Shown here piece by piece: positions 50,609-59,342 of a stretch of DNA of 64,000 bases. Both the position numbers and the translations under genes were made by a program. The DNA comes from Pseudovibrio sp. Tun.PSC04-5.I4. Lineage in GTDB: Bacteria; Pseudomonadota; Alphaproteobacteria; Rhizobiales; Stappiaceae. The stretch spans positions 331,001 through 395,000 of the forward strand of contig NZ_FNLB01000006.1 in the NCBI RefSeq assembly GCF_900104145.1. Reading direction: 5' to 3'. How positions within the stretch are numbered: position 1 is the stretch's first letter; every line of letters starts with the position of its first letter. The notes beneath the pieces are model-generated. The model was not told the origin of the DNA, ran no database searches, and saw only the letters and a list, made by a program, of their open reading frames with translations.

Positions 50609-51067
50609 TAAATCCTCCATCGGTTTCCCGAGGAGAACTGGCGCAAAATCCATTGAAACTACCGCTTGGTTGTTGCGAACGATGACGACCTAGTCCTCTA
50701 TTCGAAACCACATCCCTAATGGCGGAGACCACCTTGCCCGGTTTGGCAGGTTGGCGAGGGCGCCAGCCCTTCTCTTGATGATGCTAGGGATTTGGCACGA
50801 AAATAAGGCAATTGCAAGTGTGCGACTGTCCTTTGTTCTTTCTCCACACTTTCAAAATTCCGTTATGTCTTACCCTAACACCACATAACGTAGGTTCCGC
50901 TAAGTGAATACCTTCAATTTTCACGTTTCGATAAACTGAATTATTGTCAAATCTAAGTATTCTCCCTCCTCGTCAAAACAGCGCATAGTGTTGGTCTAAT
51001 TGCACGGCTTAGGTCATTTATTGCACCTAACTATTCACCAAATCAGGAAACCCAAGGAGACGCGAGA
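50609..51067. other. Gene-free gap with a structured segment
   Basis: 459 bases between divergent genes. The segment 50708-50795 is GC-rich and can fold into an enclosed multi-hairpin structure (see separate entry). The rest is AT-rich promoter-like sequence upstream of the sugar dehydrogenase. Confidence 0.45.
50708..50795. ncRNA. Candidate structured RNA element
   Basis: An outer stem CCA-C-ATCCCTA (50708-50718) pairs with TAGGGAT-T-TGG (50785-50795), enclosing a hairpin GGTTGGCG/CGCCAGCC (50749-50768, one G-U pair) and an alternative CC-T-GCC/GGC-A-GG hairpin (50732-50750). The structure is compact and GC-rich in an otherwise AT-rich gap. Strand is undecided. It does not match TPP, cobalamin, glycine or SAM-II riboswitch signatures known to me. 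Confidence 0.35.
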
Positions 51068-52309
51068 ATGTGCAGTAAAATAACCATCAGCTACGGAATC
51101 GTGGCGACATGCACATACGCTTTCCTGATGTCCTCAACACAGGCTGCTGTATCCACTAAGATAATAGACGAGGTTAAGACGGAGTTTGTGAGCCAGACAA
51201 AGGCTGACCAGAAAACCCTCTCTGACAATGTGGATGTTGTTGTAATGCCGAGAGGCTTTCATATTGAGCCCTATGCTGTAGTGCCAGATGCACGCCATAT
51301 GGCCGTTGCTCCCGATGGCAAAACCGTTTTTGTTGGAACGACGACTGATCGGGTCTGGGTGGTTGAGCAGGATGAAAACGCACCGATAGCCGCGGAAGTC
51401 AGGCAGTTTGCTGCCAACCAGTCTTTTATCATCCCAAATGGCGTGTGCTTCACAGAGGATGGTGCTCTGGTTTTGGCGGAACAAAACCGGGTGTTGAAGT
51501 TCCCCAATGCATTAAAAGCCAAAGATGAAGCGAAGCCGGACGTTCAGATTCTCATCGGTCAGGGAATGCTCATTCCCAAAGCAGAAGAAAGTTACTCCCA
51601 CTCTGCGCGGGTCTGTGATCAGGGGCCTGATGGCCGGATCTACATCTCTCTCGGCCAGCCTTACAACGTCCCACCTGAGATGAAGCTGAAACTATACGAC
51701 AGTCTCGGCATCGGCGGTATTATCTCAATCACTGGGGATGGAATGGATCGTCAGGTCTACGCGACTGGTATTCGCAACTCCGTAGGCATGGAATTCCATC
51801 CCAACTCCAGCAATTTGTGGTTCACTGACAATCAGGTGGATGGCATGGGAGATGACATTCCGCCGGAGGAGCTGAACAAGGGCGTGGAGCCGGGCAAAAA
51901 CTATGGTTTCCCGTGGTACGGAGGTGGAACAGTTCGCACGCCGCATTACATCAATGAACCAATCCCGAGCGGAGTTGTTAACCCCGAAGTGGAACTGGAT
52001 GCCCACGCCGCCAGTTTGGGAATGACCTTCTATCAGGGCAATATGTTCCCTGAAGAGTACAAAGGCGGCATCTTCATCGCCCAACACGGCTCTTGGAACC
52101 GCTCAGATCCTATCGGCGCACGAGTGGTGTTCGTGCCGGTGAATGACAAAGAGGAAGCTGGCGTCCCCACAATCGTTGCAACGGGGTGGATTGATGCTGA
52201 AGGGGACTATCTTGGTCGTCCGGTTGATGTGGTGGAACTTGGAGATGGATCGCTTTTGATCTCTGATGATTCAACAGGCGGTATCTACCGCATGTACTAC
52301 GAGGACTAA
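51068..52309 (+). CDS. PQQ-dependent-type sugar dehydrogenase, exported
   Basis: 413 residues. Sec signal peptide about 1-28 (ends STQAAV). The rest is a six-bladed beta-propeller of the glucose/sorbosone dehydrogenase family: MPRGFHIEPYA, RHMAVAPDGKTVFVG, GIRNSVGMEFHP, GKNYGFPWYGGG, FIAQHGSWNRSDPIGARVV. Periplasmic oxidation of an aldose or related sugar, with PQQ or another cofactor; which sugar is not predictable. GGAGA precedes the ATG. Confidence 0.87.
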   Translation: MCSKITISYGIVATCTYAFLMSSTQAAVSTKIIDEVKTEFVSQTKADQKTLSDNVDVVVMPRGFHIEPYAVVPDARHMAVAPDGKTVFVGTTTDRVWVVEQDENAPIAAEVRQFAANQSFIIPNGVCFTEDGALVLAEQNRVLKFPNALKAKDEAKPDVQILIGQGMLIPKAEESYSHSARVCDQGPDGRIYISLGQPYNVPPEMKLKLYDSLGIGGIISITGDGMDRQVYATGIRNSVGMEFHPNSSNLWFTDNQVDGMGDDIPPEELNKGVEPGKNYGFPWYGGGTVRTPHYINEPIPSGVVNPEVELDAHAASLGMTFYQGNMFPEEYKGGIFIAQHGSWNRSDPIGARVVFVPVNDKEEAGVPTIVATGWIDAEGDYLGRPVDVVELGDGSLLISDDSTGGIYRMYYED

Positions 52310-52311
52310 AA

Positions 52312-52339
52312 AGCAGGCCAAGAACGTCCTTGACCTGCT
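52312..52339. terminator. Bidirectional terminator
   Basis: AGCAGG-C-CAAG pairs with CTTG-A-CCTGCT across AACGTC; the minus strand then has a T-run. Between the convergent sugar dehydrogenase and msrA genes. Confidence 0.7.
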
Positions 52340-52359
52340 CACATTAAGAGTATCGCTGA

Positions 52360-52989
52360 TTAATGGCTGCCGGGAATACCTTTGTAGGCATTCTCTCCCC
52401 AAACCTTCTTCACGCGTTGATCGCGACCACATTGGTAGCGGTAGTATTTGTAACGGATCGGGTTCTTCTCGTAATAGTTCTGGTGATAGTCTTCTGAATC
52501 ATAAAAAGCAGAGGCTGTACGGATCGGCGTCACAAGAGGTGCTTTGATCTCACCTGATTTACTAAGCGCCTTCTTGGAGGCTTTTGCTTTTTTCAGCTGT
52601 TCTGCACTGGTTGCAAATACAGTGGTCTGATAGCTCTCGCCGCGATCACAAAACTGACCGCCTGCATCTGTTGGATCAACAGAATGCCAAAATGCAGTCA
52701 AAAGCTCTTCGTATGATACTTTCGCAGGGTTAAACTCAACTTCCAAAGCTTCCAGATGACCTGTGCCGCCAGCAGAAACCTGCTTGTAGGTCGGGTTGGC
52801 ACTGCGACCACCTGTGTAACCAGAGGTCGTTTCCAGTACGCCGTCAATCTTGTCGAAATCAGACTCAATGCACCAGAAACAACCGCCTGCAAATATGGCC
52901 GTTTCTGTTTTGGCCGCTTGGGCAGGCTGTGTCACAGCAAAAAGCAGAGGCAGCAGAGCAAAGGCTTTAGCAGCGTTTTGTGCAAACAT
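52360..52989 (-). CDS. msrA: Exported peptide methionine sulfoxide reductase A
   Basis: 209 residues with a signal peptide (about 1-25, ending AQA), so it works in the periplasm. Active site GCFWC (catalytic Cys37, second Cys40). TSGYTGG and GHLEALEVEF follow, and the resolving Cys lies in YQCGRD near residue 198. It reduces (S)-methionine sulfoxide in oxidised envelope proteins. Electron donor for a periplasmic MsrA is not encoded nearby. Confidence 0.94.
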   Translation of the reverse strand: MFAQNAAKAFALLPLLFAVTQPAQAAKTETAIFAGGCFWCIESDFDKIDGVLETTSGYTGGRSANPTYKQVSAGGTGHLEALEVEFNPAKVSYEELLTAFWHSVDPTDAGGQFCDRGESYQTTVFATSAEQLKKAKASKKALSKSGEIKAPLVTPIRTASAFYDSEDYHQNYYEKNPIRYKYYRYQCGRDQRVKKVWGENAYKGIPGSH

Positions 52990-53243
52990 CTCAGATCCTT
53001 AAATCAGGTTGTGCATTGGAATTTCTTAAAACTTATCAGAACAGCCATACTTATTTGAAATGAAGTTACATCAACATTTCGTCACTGGAGTTTTGCTTTG
53101 GGCGCGGAGGTCTCTAGAGATCACAAAATACTGCCCCTCAATGGTCTGATATAAATACGTTCAATATCCAACAGATAAGGGATCAGTTATTCCTCTTAGA
53201 TCGAATATGCTAAGATCTGATTTTCTATATTTTGAGGAATTTT

Positions 53244-53618
53244 ATGCGATATTTCAGCGCCTTTTTCTTTTCCCTGAGTGTTTTGATTGTCCTGCCAGCA
53301 GCTGCCGATAATTTTGAACTAGCCCATCAGGCCATGTGCGAGAAGATGAAAGTCTGTGCGGTTGAAACGATGAAGCGCGAGAACGGGGATAGCCCGATTA
53401 ACGGTGCAATTCGCGTGATGCTGGCTCAGCAACTTGATCAGGCTTGTGTGGCTATGAAAGCAGATTTCAATGAGGCACGCAGTGTTGCAGGGGGGCTGGA
53501 AAAAGCCGCCGCCTGTATGAATTCGCTCTCAGCCAAAACATGCGTTGCGCTCAACAACATGGAGGATGACCCAAACACAAAGGAATGCACCGAGTTTCAA
53601 CAACTCTCCGTGCAGTAA
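53244..53618 (+). CDS. Small exported Cys-containing protein
   Basis: 124 residues from ATG 53244 with GAGGAA five bases upstream. A signal peptide (1-20, ending PAAA) is followed by a helical mature domain with six Cys: C32, C38 (C-E-K-M-K-V-C), then QACVAMK, AACMNSL, KTCVAL and KECTEF. The even Cys count suggests disulfides in the periplasm. Family not recognised. Confidence 0.6.
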   Translation: MRYFSAFFFSLSVLIVLPAAADNFELAHQAMCEKMKVCAVETMKRENGDSPINGAIRVMLAQQLDQACVAMKADFNEARSVAGGLEKAAACMNSLSAKTCVALNNMEDDPNTKECTEFQQLSVQ

Positions 53619-53625
53619 AGCGGCT

Positions 53626-53659
53626 CCGAAAAGTGGATATGGTATCCGGATAGGATTGC
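53626..53659. repeat. Interspersed CCGAAAAG...CGGATAGGA element, copy 2
   Basis: Begins CCGAAAAG and ends CCGGATAGGATTGC with a 12-base variable centre, matching copy 1 at 15751-15784 in length and ends. Here the centre can form GGATA/TATCC instead. Eight bases after the exported-protein stop. Confidence 0.5.
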
Positions 53660-53689
53660 GTTCGAAGTCAAAGGGCTTGTGCAGAATGC

Positions 53690-54157
53690 CTAAAGCACAT
53701 TTGCCATATTCCAGCCGGTAACGACGAAACCAACTTTCTCATAAACGCGGATGGCAGCCTGGTTGTTGGGTTCAACGCGCAAACCAATGCGCGTCAGGCC
53801 TTCAGCCTTCAGCGTGGCTTTCAAAATTTCAAGTGCTTGTGAAGCATAGCCCATGCCGCGGTGTTCCGAGTAGACAAGAAAATCCATAATGAAGATGGAG
53901 TTCTCATCATTTCGCGCGTACCAGAGATGCCCGACAGCGGCCTCTCCCTTATCTGACTGCTTCATAATGCTCAGCATCTTGTTTTGGTCCGTACTCACTC
54001 CATCAGGAAACGCATTAACGACACCGTCCGTTGCCTTCTTCAAAGCGGCCTGCTCGTCCATTCGGTGATTGGTCATGAGATCAACAACGTACTCTGAAAT
54101 TGCGGTGTGCTTGAAATCAGCAAAATGCGATGGATCGTAGGTTTGAAGGCGGATCAT
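53690..54157 (-). CDS. GNAT-family N-acetyltransferase
   Basis: 155 residues, a single GNAT domain. The acetyl-CoA loop is EHRGMGYASQAL (R/Q-x-x-G-x-G/A variant at about 99-110). FIMDFLVY strand 4 precedes it, and GLRVEPNNQAAIRVYEKVGF is the classic motif B. The substrate is unknown. Confidence 0.88.
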   Translation of the reverse strand: MIRLQTYDPSHFADFKHTAISEYVVDLMTNHRMDEQAALKKATDGVVNAFPDGVSTDQNKMLSIMKQSDKGEAAVGHLWYARNDENSIFIMDFLVYSEHRGMGYASQALEILKATLKAEGLTRIGLRVEPNNQAAIRVYEKVGFVVTGWNMANVL

Positions 54158-54198
54158 TGAATGTTCTTTCGATGAACTGGAAGCTTAGAACAAATAAG

Positions 54199-54216
54199 AG
54201 CGCCCCGATGGGCGCT
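54199..54216 (-). terminator. Terminator of DUF4268-like gene
   Basis: AGCGCCC pairs with GGGCGCT across a short loop; the minus strand continues CTTATTT. Fourteen bases after the stop. Confidence 0.7.
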
Positions 54217-54229
54217 GCTATTGGTCTTA

Positions 54230-54676
54230 TTATTCTGGAATTATGGAGAGGCGCGGGTGGAGCGCTTTGTAAAAGTTTTCAAACCAGGTGACATACCATT
54301 GTGCCAGGTCTGCAGTTGTCGTGCTGATGCCCAGATCGACATCTTTTTTCCATAAAACGATGCAGCAATACTTGGCATTTTCTACAGGATCCCAATCCAG
54401 GGATGCACCGATCTCACCTTCTATCTGTTCTTTTTCGCGCAGTAGGTGCTCAAAATATTTTTCACCGCGTTCGTTGCGCAGGCTAACCATAACCTTCGCG
54501 CAGTTTTCTTGCTCCACATAATGAAGGCTAAGATACGCGCTGGGTACGCCAAATTTGACGTCGTAATAACTTCCGGAAGGAATATTGTTTCTCAATTTCA
54601 GCGGAAGTTTGGTCTCGGTCAGTTGTTTTCTTACTTCCTGCCAAAGATCGTGTTGTTTAGTTTCTAAATCATTCAT
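54230..54676 (-). CDS. DUF4268-like protein
   Basis: 148 residues, no signal or membrane segment. The pattern fits DUF4268: an N-terminal WQEVRKQL, RNNIPSGSYYDVKFGVPSAYLSLHY strands, FEHLLREKEQIEGEIGASLDWDP (about 75-97), and a C-terminal WYVTWFENFYKALHPRL helix. This domain often forms the tail of larger proteins near restriction or defence genes; here it is a stand-alone gene with no such neighbour. Function unknown. Confidence 0.65.
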   Translation of the reverse strand: MNDLETKQHDLWQEVRKQLTETKLPLKLRNNIPSGSYYDVKFGVPSAYLSLHYVEQENCAKVMVSLRNERGEKYFEHLLREKEQIEGEIGASLDWDPVENAKYCCIVLWKKDVDLGISTTTADLAQWYVTWFENFYKALHPRLSIIPE

Positions 54677-54724
54677 GATTCACTGATCTCCATCTCAAGT
54701 TATATATGCATATACATGACAAAA

Positions 54725-54746
54725 AGGGCGCCTCAAAGGGCGCCCT
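54725..54746 (-). terminator. Terminator of groESL
   Basis: AGGGCGCC pairs perfectly with GGCGCCCT across six bases, followed on the minus strand by five T residues; 28 bases after the groEL stop. Confidence 0.9.
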
Positions 54747-54774
54747 GATCTGTTTAAGCGTTGGAAAGCTTGGC

Positions 54775-56424
54775 TTAGAAGCCCATGCCGCCCATACCGC
54801 CCATTCCGCCGTCCATAGGAGGCATTGCAGGGCCGTCAGATTTTGGCATTTCAGCAACCATTGCTTCGGTTGTGATCAGCAGGCCAGCTACAGATGCAGC
54901 GTCCTGAAGGGCAGTACGAACAACCTTAGTTGGATCGATGATGCCAGCTTCAATCATGTTGACGTATTCTTCGGTCTGCGCGTTGAAGCCGAAAGTTTCG
55001 TCAGCAATGTTGTCCTGGATCTTGCCAACAACGATAGAACCTTCAACGCCGGAGTTTTCAGCGATCTGGCGAAGTGGGGATTCAAGAGCGCGAAGAACGA
55101 TCTTGATACCAGCTTCAATATCAACGTTGTCAGAAGAAATCTTCGCAACAGCAGCTTTTGCACGAAGCAGAGCACAACCACCACCTGGTACGATACCTTC
55201 TTCAACAGCAGCGCGTGTTGCGTTCAGGGCATCGTCGATGCGGTCTTTTTTCTCTTTAACTTCAACTTCAGTAGCACCACCAACGCGGATAACTGCAACA
55301 CCACCGGCAAGCTTAGCAAGACGTTCCTGCAGCTTTTCACGGTCGTAGTCAGAAGTAGTTTCTTCGATCTGAGCTTTGATCTGAGCAACGCGTGCTTCGA
55401 TGTCAGCTTTAACGCCAGAACCGTCAACAATAGTGGTGTTCTCTTTAGAGATGTTCACCTTGTCAGCAGTGCCGAGCATTTCGATAGTAACGTTTTCCAG
55501 CTTGATGCCGAGGTCTTCAGAAACCACAGTACCACCAGTCAGGATAGCGATGTCTTCAAGCATTGCTTTACGACGGTCACCGAAACCAGGAGCCTTAACA
55601 GCAGCAATTTTTAGGCCGCCGCGCAGTTTGTTAACAACCAGAGTTGCCAGTGCTTCACCTTCAACGTCTTCTGCAATGATGAGCAGCGGACGGGAAGACT
55701 GAACAGCGCTTTCAAGGATAGGCAGAAGTGGCTGTAGGTTGGTCAGCTTTTTCTCGTGAAGGAGAATAAGTGGCTTTTCCAGATCAGCAACCATCTTTTC
55801 AGCGTTGGTTACGAAGTAAGGAGACAGGTAGCCGCGGTCGAACTGCATGCCTTCAACAACTTCAAGCTCAGTCTCAAGGGACTTAGCTTCTTCAACGGTG
55901 ATAACGCCTTCGTTGCCAACGCGCTGCATTGCTTCAGCAATATCCTGGCCGATCTGAGCGTCGCCGTTAGCAGAGATTGTGCCAACCTGTGCAACTTCGT
56001 CGGTAGAAGAGATAGACTTAGAACGAGCAGTCAGATCTGCAACAGCAGCTGCAGTTGCCATGTCAACGCCACGCTTCAGGTCCATTGGGTTCATGCCAGC
56101 GGCAACGAACTTTGCACCTTCTTTAACGATAGCCTGCGCCAGAACAGTCGCAGTTGTTGTACCGTCACCAGCGATGTCGTTGGTTTTGGAAGCAACTTCA
56201 CGCACCATCTGTGCGCCCATGTTTTCAAACTTGTCTTCAAGTTCGATTTCTTTTGCAACAGAAACGCCATCTTTAGTGATGCGTGGTGCGCCAAAAGCTT
56301 TGTCTAAAATAACATTACGGCCTTTAGGGCCCAATGTTACTTTTACAGCGTTTGCAAGGATGTCTACGCCGCGGATCATTTTGTCGCGGGCATCAGAACC
56401 GAATTTGACTTCTTTAGCAGCCAT
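54775..56424 (-). CDS. groEL: 60 kDa chaperonin GroEL
   Basis: 549 residues, full length. MAAKEVKFGSDARDKM start, the ATP site GDGTTTATVLAQ (about 86-97), and a GGMGGMGGMGF C-terminal tail. Assembles as a double heptameric ring with GroES to fold proteins in the cytoplasm. Second gene of the groESL operon, controlled by the CIRCE element upstream of groES. Confidence 0.99.
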   Translation of the reverse strand: MAAKEVKFGSDARDKMIRGVDILANAVKVTLGPKGRNVILDKAFGAPRITKDGVSVAKEIELEDKFENMGAQMVREVASKTNDIAGDGTTTATVLAQAIVKEGAKFVAAGMNPMDLKRGVDMATAAAVADLTARSKSISSTDEVAQVGTISANGDAQIGQDIAEAMQRVGNEGVITVEEAKSLETELEVVEGMQFDRGYLSPYFVTNAEKMVADLEKPLILLHEKKLTNLQPLLPILESAVQSSRPLLIIAEDVEGEALATLVVNKLRGGLKIAAVKAPGFGDRRKAMLEDIAILTGGTVVSEDLGIKLENVTIEMLGTADKVNISKENTTIVDGSGVKADIEARVAQIKAQIEETTSDYDREKLQERLAKLAGGVAVIRVGGATEVEVKEKKDRIDDALNATRAAVEEGIVPGGGCALLRAKAAVAKISSDNVDIEAGIKIVLRALESPLRQIAENSGVEGSIVVGKIQDNIADETFGFNAQTEEYVNMIEAGIIDPTKVVRTALQDAASVAGLLITTEAMVAEMPKSDGPAMPPMDGGMGGMGGMGF

Positions 56425-56489
56425 GGTTTTGTCTCACTTAAATTCTTGAAAAACAGAAGGGATCGTAGGGTCTCAACAATGGCTTGGAA

Positions 56490-56777
56490 TTAAGCCAGGA
56501 TACCCATGATGTCGGATTCCTTCATGATCAGCAGCTCTTCGCCGTCGATCTTAACTTCAGTACCGGACCATTTGCCGAACAGAACGCGGTCACCAGCTTT
56601 AACGTCGATAGCGATGAGCTCACCATTGTCTTTGCGTGCGCCAGTGCCAACAGCGATAACTTCGCCTTCCTGTGGCTTTTCTTTTGCAGTGTCAGGAATG
56701 ATGATGCCACCAGCTGTTTTTGCTTCAGACTCAATGCGGCGAACGACAACGCGGTCGTGTAGTGGACGAAACTTCAT
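56490..56777 (-). CDS. groES: 10 kDa co-chaperonin GroES
   Basis: 95 residues, the normal length. MKFRPLHDRVVVRRIE start, mobile loop AKTAGGIIIPDTAKEKP (about 19-35), and a DRVLFGKWSGTEVKIDGEELLIMKESDIMG C-terminal part. It caps GroEL. Sixty-five bases upstream of groEL. Confidence 0.99.
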   Translation of the reverse strand: MKFRPLHDRVVVRRIESEAKTAGGIIIPDTAKEKPQEGEVIAVGTGARKDNGELIAIDVKAGDRVLFGKWSGTEVKIDGEELLIMKESDIMGILA

Positions 56778-56866
56778 AATTGCTTTTTTCCTATCATGCG
56801 CGAGCGCCCCTTGTAGGCAGCGCCCGGACGCGAAGGTTAGTGGGTGATGCTCTAAGCTTCACAGTC

Positions 56867-56893
56867 TTAGCACTCCCAAAGGCAGAGTGCTAA
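56867..56893 (-). promoter_or_regulatory. CIRCE element (HrcA operator)
   Basis: Perfect TTAGCACTC-N9-GAGTGCTAA, 90 bases upstream of the groES ATG. HrcA, which represses through this site, is not encoded in the window. Confidence 0.95.
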
Positions 56894-56905
56894 CAACCGA
56901 CTTTT

Positions 56906-56935
56906 GATGTAGGTTCCCCCATTGTTGTAGTCAAG
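56906..56935 (-). promoter_or_regulatory. Promoter of groESL, sigma-32/sigma-70-like
   Basis: On the minus strand CTTGACT is followed after 17 bases by TACATC, with CC just before it. This fits sigma-70 (TTGACT-17-TACATC) and also the alphaproteobacterial RpoH pattern. The CIRCE element lies just downstream, over the start site, as expected for repression. Confidence 0.6.
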
Positions 56936-57084
56936 GAGAGCCCGGCAAAAAAATAGCTCAGAACCATATAATTCTGCGATTACTGCAAAAAATTGGGGGT
57001 AATCCGGGAGAGAGTTTGGTTTTACAAGACCAAAGAACTAGGCGGTGAGGAAGGCCGGTGAGGACCGGAATCAGAACAAAATAA

Positions 57085-57111
57085 AAGCTGGCTCTCCAAA
57101 AAAGCCAGCTT
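57085..57111 (-). terminator. Terminator of exported-protein gene
   Basis: AAGCTGGCT pairs perfectly with AGCCAGCTT; the minus strand then reads TTATTTTG. Thirty bases after the stop. Confidence 0.8.
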
Positions 57112-57141
57112 CATGAATGCGATATCTAGCTGAAGAACTAC

Positions 57142-57717
57142 TTAGTTCTGCAGCGGTGTAGCTTTCATTAAAAACGGAAGTTCAAAACTTCCTGATTTTT
57201 CAGAGTTTTCATCGTTAAACCGAACTTTTAACACGTACTCACCAGCCTGAAGGCCTTGCAGGTTGAAGCTCAGGGAACTCTGGTATTCACGAATCCGACT
57301 GAAGCTTTCGGAGTGTAGTTCTGCAAAATCATCCTGTGAAGCGAGAACCTGGCCCGTCGTATTGCGCAACTCAAAGTCAACGCTCAGATCAATCATGAAT
57401 TGACCATTTTGCTCCTGATAGGCGTAACCAAGAGGTTCAGCATATACAATCAGAGGATCGCCGCTCTGGAATTCAGCAGATACCAGTGGAGTGTAAGAGC
57501 CGTACCCTTTGGCCGGAAGGGCGATGAACTTTGCTGATGTGAAAACAAGGCTTTGCTGTTTCCAAGCTGTATTATATGCGCTTTGGGCGGTGACAAAGTT
57601 AGGTGTCAGTTGAGCCGTTTCAGCGGCAATCGCAGCACTTCCCAACAAAGTGCCAACGACTACGGTACAGGCAGCGGCACTTATGCATGCCGCCATCCCT
57701 CTTTTATTGAATGGCAT
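57142..57717 (-). CDS. Exported protein of unknown function
   Basis: 191 residues with a signal peptide (about 1-31, ending AIAA; an alternative start is Met8). The mature part is beta-rich (FVTAQSAYNTAWKQQSLVF, SFNLQGLQAGEYVLKVRFND) and the end resembles an Ig-like or CARDB-type strand layout, with no catalytic motif. GGGGA precedes the ATG. Gene order (downstream of groESL, upstream of a sigma-54 regulator on the same strand) gives no clear clue. Confidence 0.65.
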   Translation of the reverse strand: MPFNKRGMAACISAAACTVVVGTLLGSAAIAAETAQLTPNFVTAQSAYNTAWKQQSLVFTSAKFIALPAKGYGSYTPLVSAEFQSGDPLIVYAEPLGYAYQEQNGQFMIDLSVDFELRNTTGQVLASQDDFAELHSESFSRIREYQSSLSFNLQGLQAGEYVLKVRFNDENSEKSGSFELPFLMKATPLQN

Positions 57718-57890
57718 TTTTAGTCCCCTAGAGCCGTCGGTATAGGTACCGTGGCACTCACCAATTTGTTGGCGGTGGTATAGCCCTTAAATTTTGGGGA
57801 GACAATACTGCGTCATTTCGTGAAGCTGCTTAGGGGAGGTTCACGGCCATGTTCCTGATGCAATGGTTAAGAATTTGCCGAAGCACTCCG

Positions 57891-59342
57891 TTAGAGGCTC
57901 GCACGATCTGCCCAGGATTGGCGCTTTCTGTAGATCGTCGAGGGGCTGATTTCCAGCGCAGCAGCAGCAAGCGCAATATTGCCATCAAAAGTTTCAAGTG
58001 TCGTCTCAATGATCTGCTTTTCCTGAAACCACAAAGGCTCGATAGAACGGCCTGACGAGAACGCATATTCAGTCGCGCTGATGGAAATGTCAGATTGGAT
58101 GGAAGCCGGATTGGATTGGAGGAGAGGGGAGAGCATACTCTCAGTAACCTCAACGCCTTCATTCATGACGACCAGTTGGCGTACGACATTCTCTAGTTCG
58201 CGAACATTGCCCGGCCAGCTATGTTGCAGCAACAAGGCCTCTGAACCTGTTGAAAATCGCTGAAAACCGCGCTTTTCTTCTCCCGCATATTTTCGAAGGA
58301 AGGTCAGTGCGAGTGTCGGGATATCTTCTCGGCGCTCGCGCAGAGCTGGAAGCCGGATTGGCAAGACGTGAAGGCGATAGAATAAGTCCTCGCGGAAACG
58401 GCCTGCGGTAATCTCGGCTTTTGGGTCGCGATTGGTCGCGCAAATCACACGCAAATCGAGTGACCGGACTTTATGCTCTCCAACCCGCTGGATTGTTCCC
58501 GTCTGTAGGAACCGAAGAAGTTTGCTCTGCAGGCACAGTTCCATTTCTCCAATCTCGTCAAGAAAGAGAGTACCACCATCAGCAATTTCCGCCGCCCCAG
58601 CTCTTGCTTCATCCGCCCCTGTAAAGGCTCCACGCACATGACCGAAGATCTCGGACTCCATCAGGTTGACAGGAATTGCTCCACAGTTGATTGCGACAAA
58701 AGGACCAGCCTTTCTGGCAGATCTGGCGTGGAGAGCCTGTGCACATAGCTCCTTACCAGTCCCTGATTCTCCAGTGATGAAGGCGGGCGCGCTGGATGTT
58801 GCCATCCGGTCTATCTGTCCATAAACCGTCTGCATCCGATTTGAGGTTCCAACGAAACCTTCAAACTGTGTTGCGGACACGTCGCTTCCAACCCTCTGAT
58901 TTGAGGAGGGAACTGCAACTGTTTTCTGATGAACTTTGCCAGATTGAGCTTGGAAAGCTCCAAGATGTGCGTCCAGTTTTTCGCAAAGCATCTCGTCCGT
59001 GAATGGCTTCGTCAGGAAATCGTGGGCACCATTGCGCATTGCGTTTATAGCACGGCTAACAGAACCTTTTGCGCTCACCGCCAGCAAGATCGCCCGAGGA
59101 CAAGCTGCAACAATTTCCGAGAGCTCAGCTTCACCGCCGATACATTCAAGATCGACAACAATGACGTTGATAGGCGTATGCCGCAAAAATGCGACGGCAT
59201 GTTCTTTACTTGAAAGAATGTACGCCGGTTGGCCATTGGTGACGTGTTGCGCCAAAGCACTGCTGGTTTTACGCGCATCAGAACGGTTTGTGTCTACAAC
59301 GCAAGCGTTCAGAAAACGATTATTGGCTTTGGGGGATCCCAT
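57891..59342 (-). CDS. NtrC-family sigma-54 response regulator
   Basis: 483 residues. Receiver domain (about 11-125) with the phosphorylation Asp64, acidic Asp17 and Lys112. AAA+ domain with Walker A GESGTGKE (191-198), GAFTGA (238-243, the sigma-54 contact) and Walker B LFLDEIGEM. C-terminal Fis-type helix-turn-helix (NIALAAAALEISPSTIYRKRQ). No histidine kinase gene is adjacent, so its partner is encoded elsewhere. The receiver has only one acidic residue in the first pocket, so Mg binding may be weak. Confidence 0.92.
   Translation of the reverse strand: MGSPKANNRFLNACVVDTNRSDARKTSSALAQHVTNGQPAYILSSKEHAVAFLRHTPINVIVVDLECIGGEAELSEIVAACPRAILLAVSAKGSVSRAINAMRNGAHDFLTKPFTDEMLCEKLDAHLGAFQAQSGKVHQKTVAVPSSNQRVGSDVSATQFEGFVGTSNRMQTVYGQIDRMATSSAPAFITGESGTGKELCAQALHARSARKAGPFVAINCGAIPVNLMESEIFGHVRGAFTGADEARAGAAEIADGGTLFLDEIGEMELCLQSKLLRFLQTGTIQRVGEHKVRSLDLRVICATNRDPKAEITAGRFREDLFYRLHVLPIRLPALRERREDIPTLALTFLRKYAGEEKRGFQRFSTGSEALLLQHSWPGNVRELENVVRQLVVMNEGVEVTESMLSPLLQSNPASIQSDISISATEYAFSSGRSIEPLWFQEKQIIETTLETFDGNIALAAAALEISPSTIYRKRQSWADRASL

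Noticed and set aside
50700..50800. SRP RNA or 6S RNA
   Set aside because: The GCCCGGTTTGGCAGG run recalls SRP RNA, but the GGAAGGAAGCAGCC-type apical motif is missing; no 6S-like long stems with a central bubble either.
54706..55614. Plus-strand open frame of 302 codons
   Set aside because: Antisense shadow of groEL; Cys/Ser/Phe-rich composition typical of reversed chaperonin codons.
57718..57780. Sigma-54 promoter near TGGCAC
   Set aside because: No GC at the required 10-base distance after GG, so the -24/-12 pair fails.
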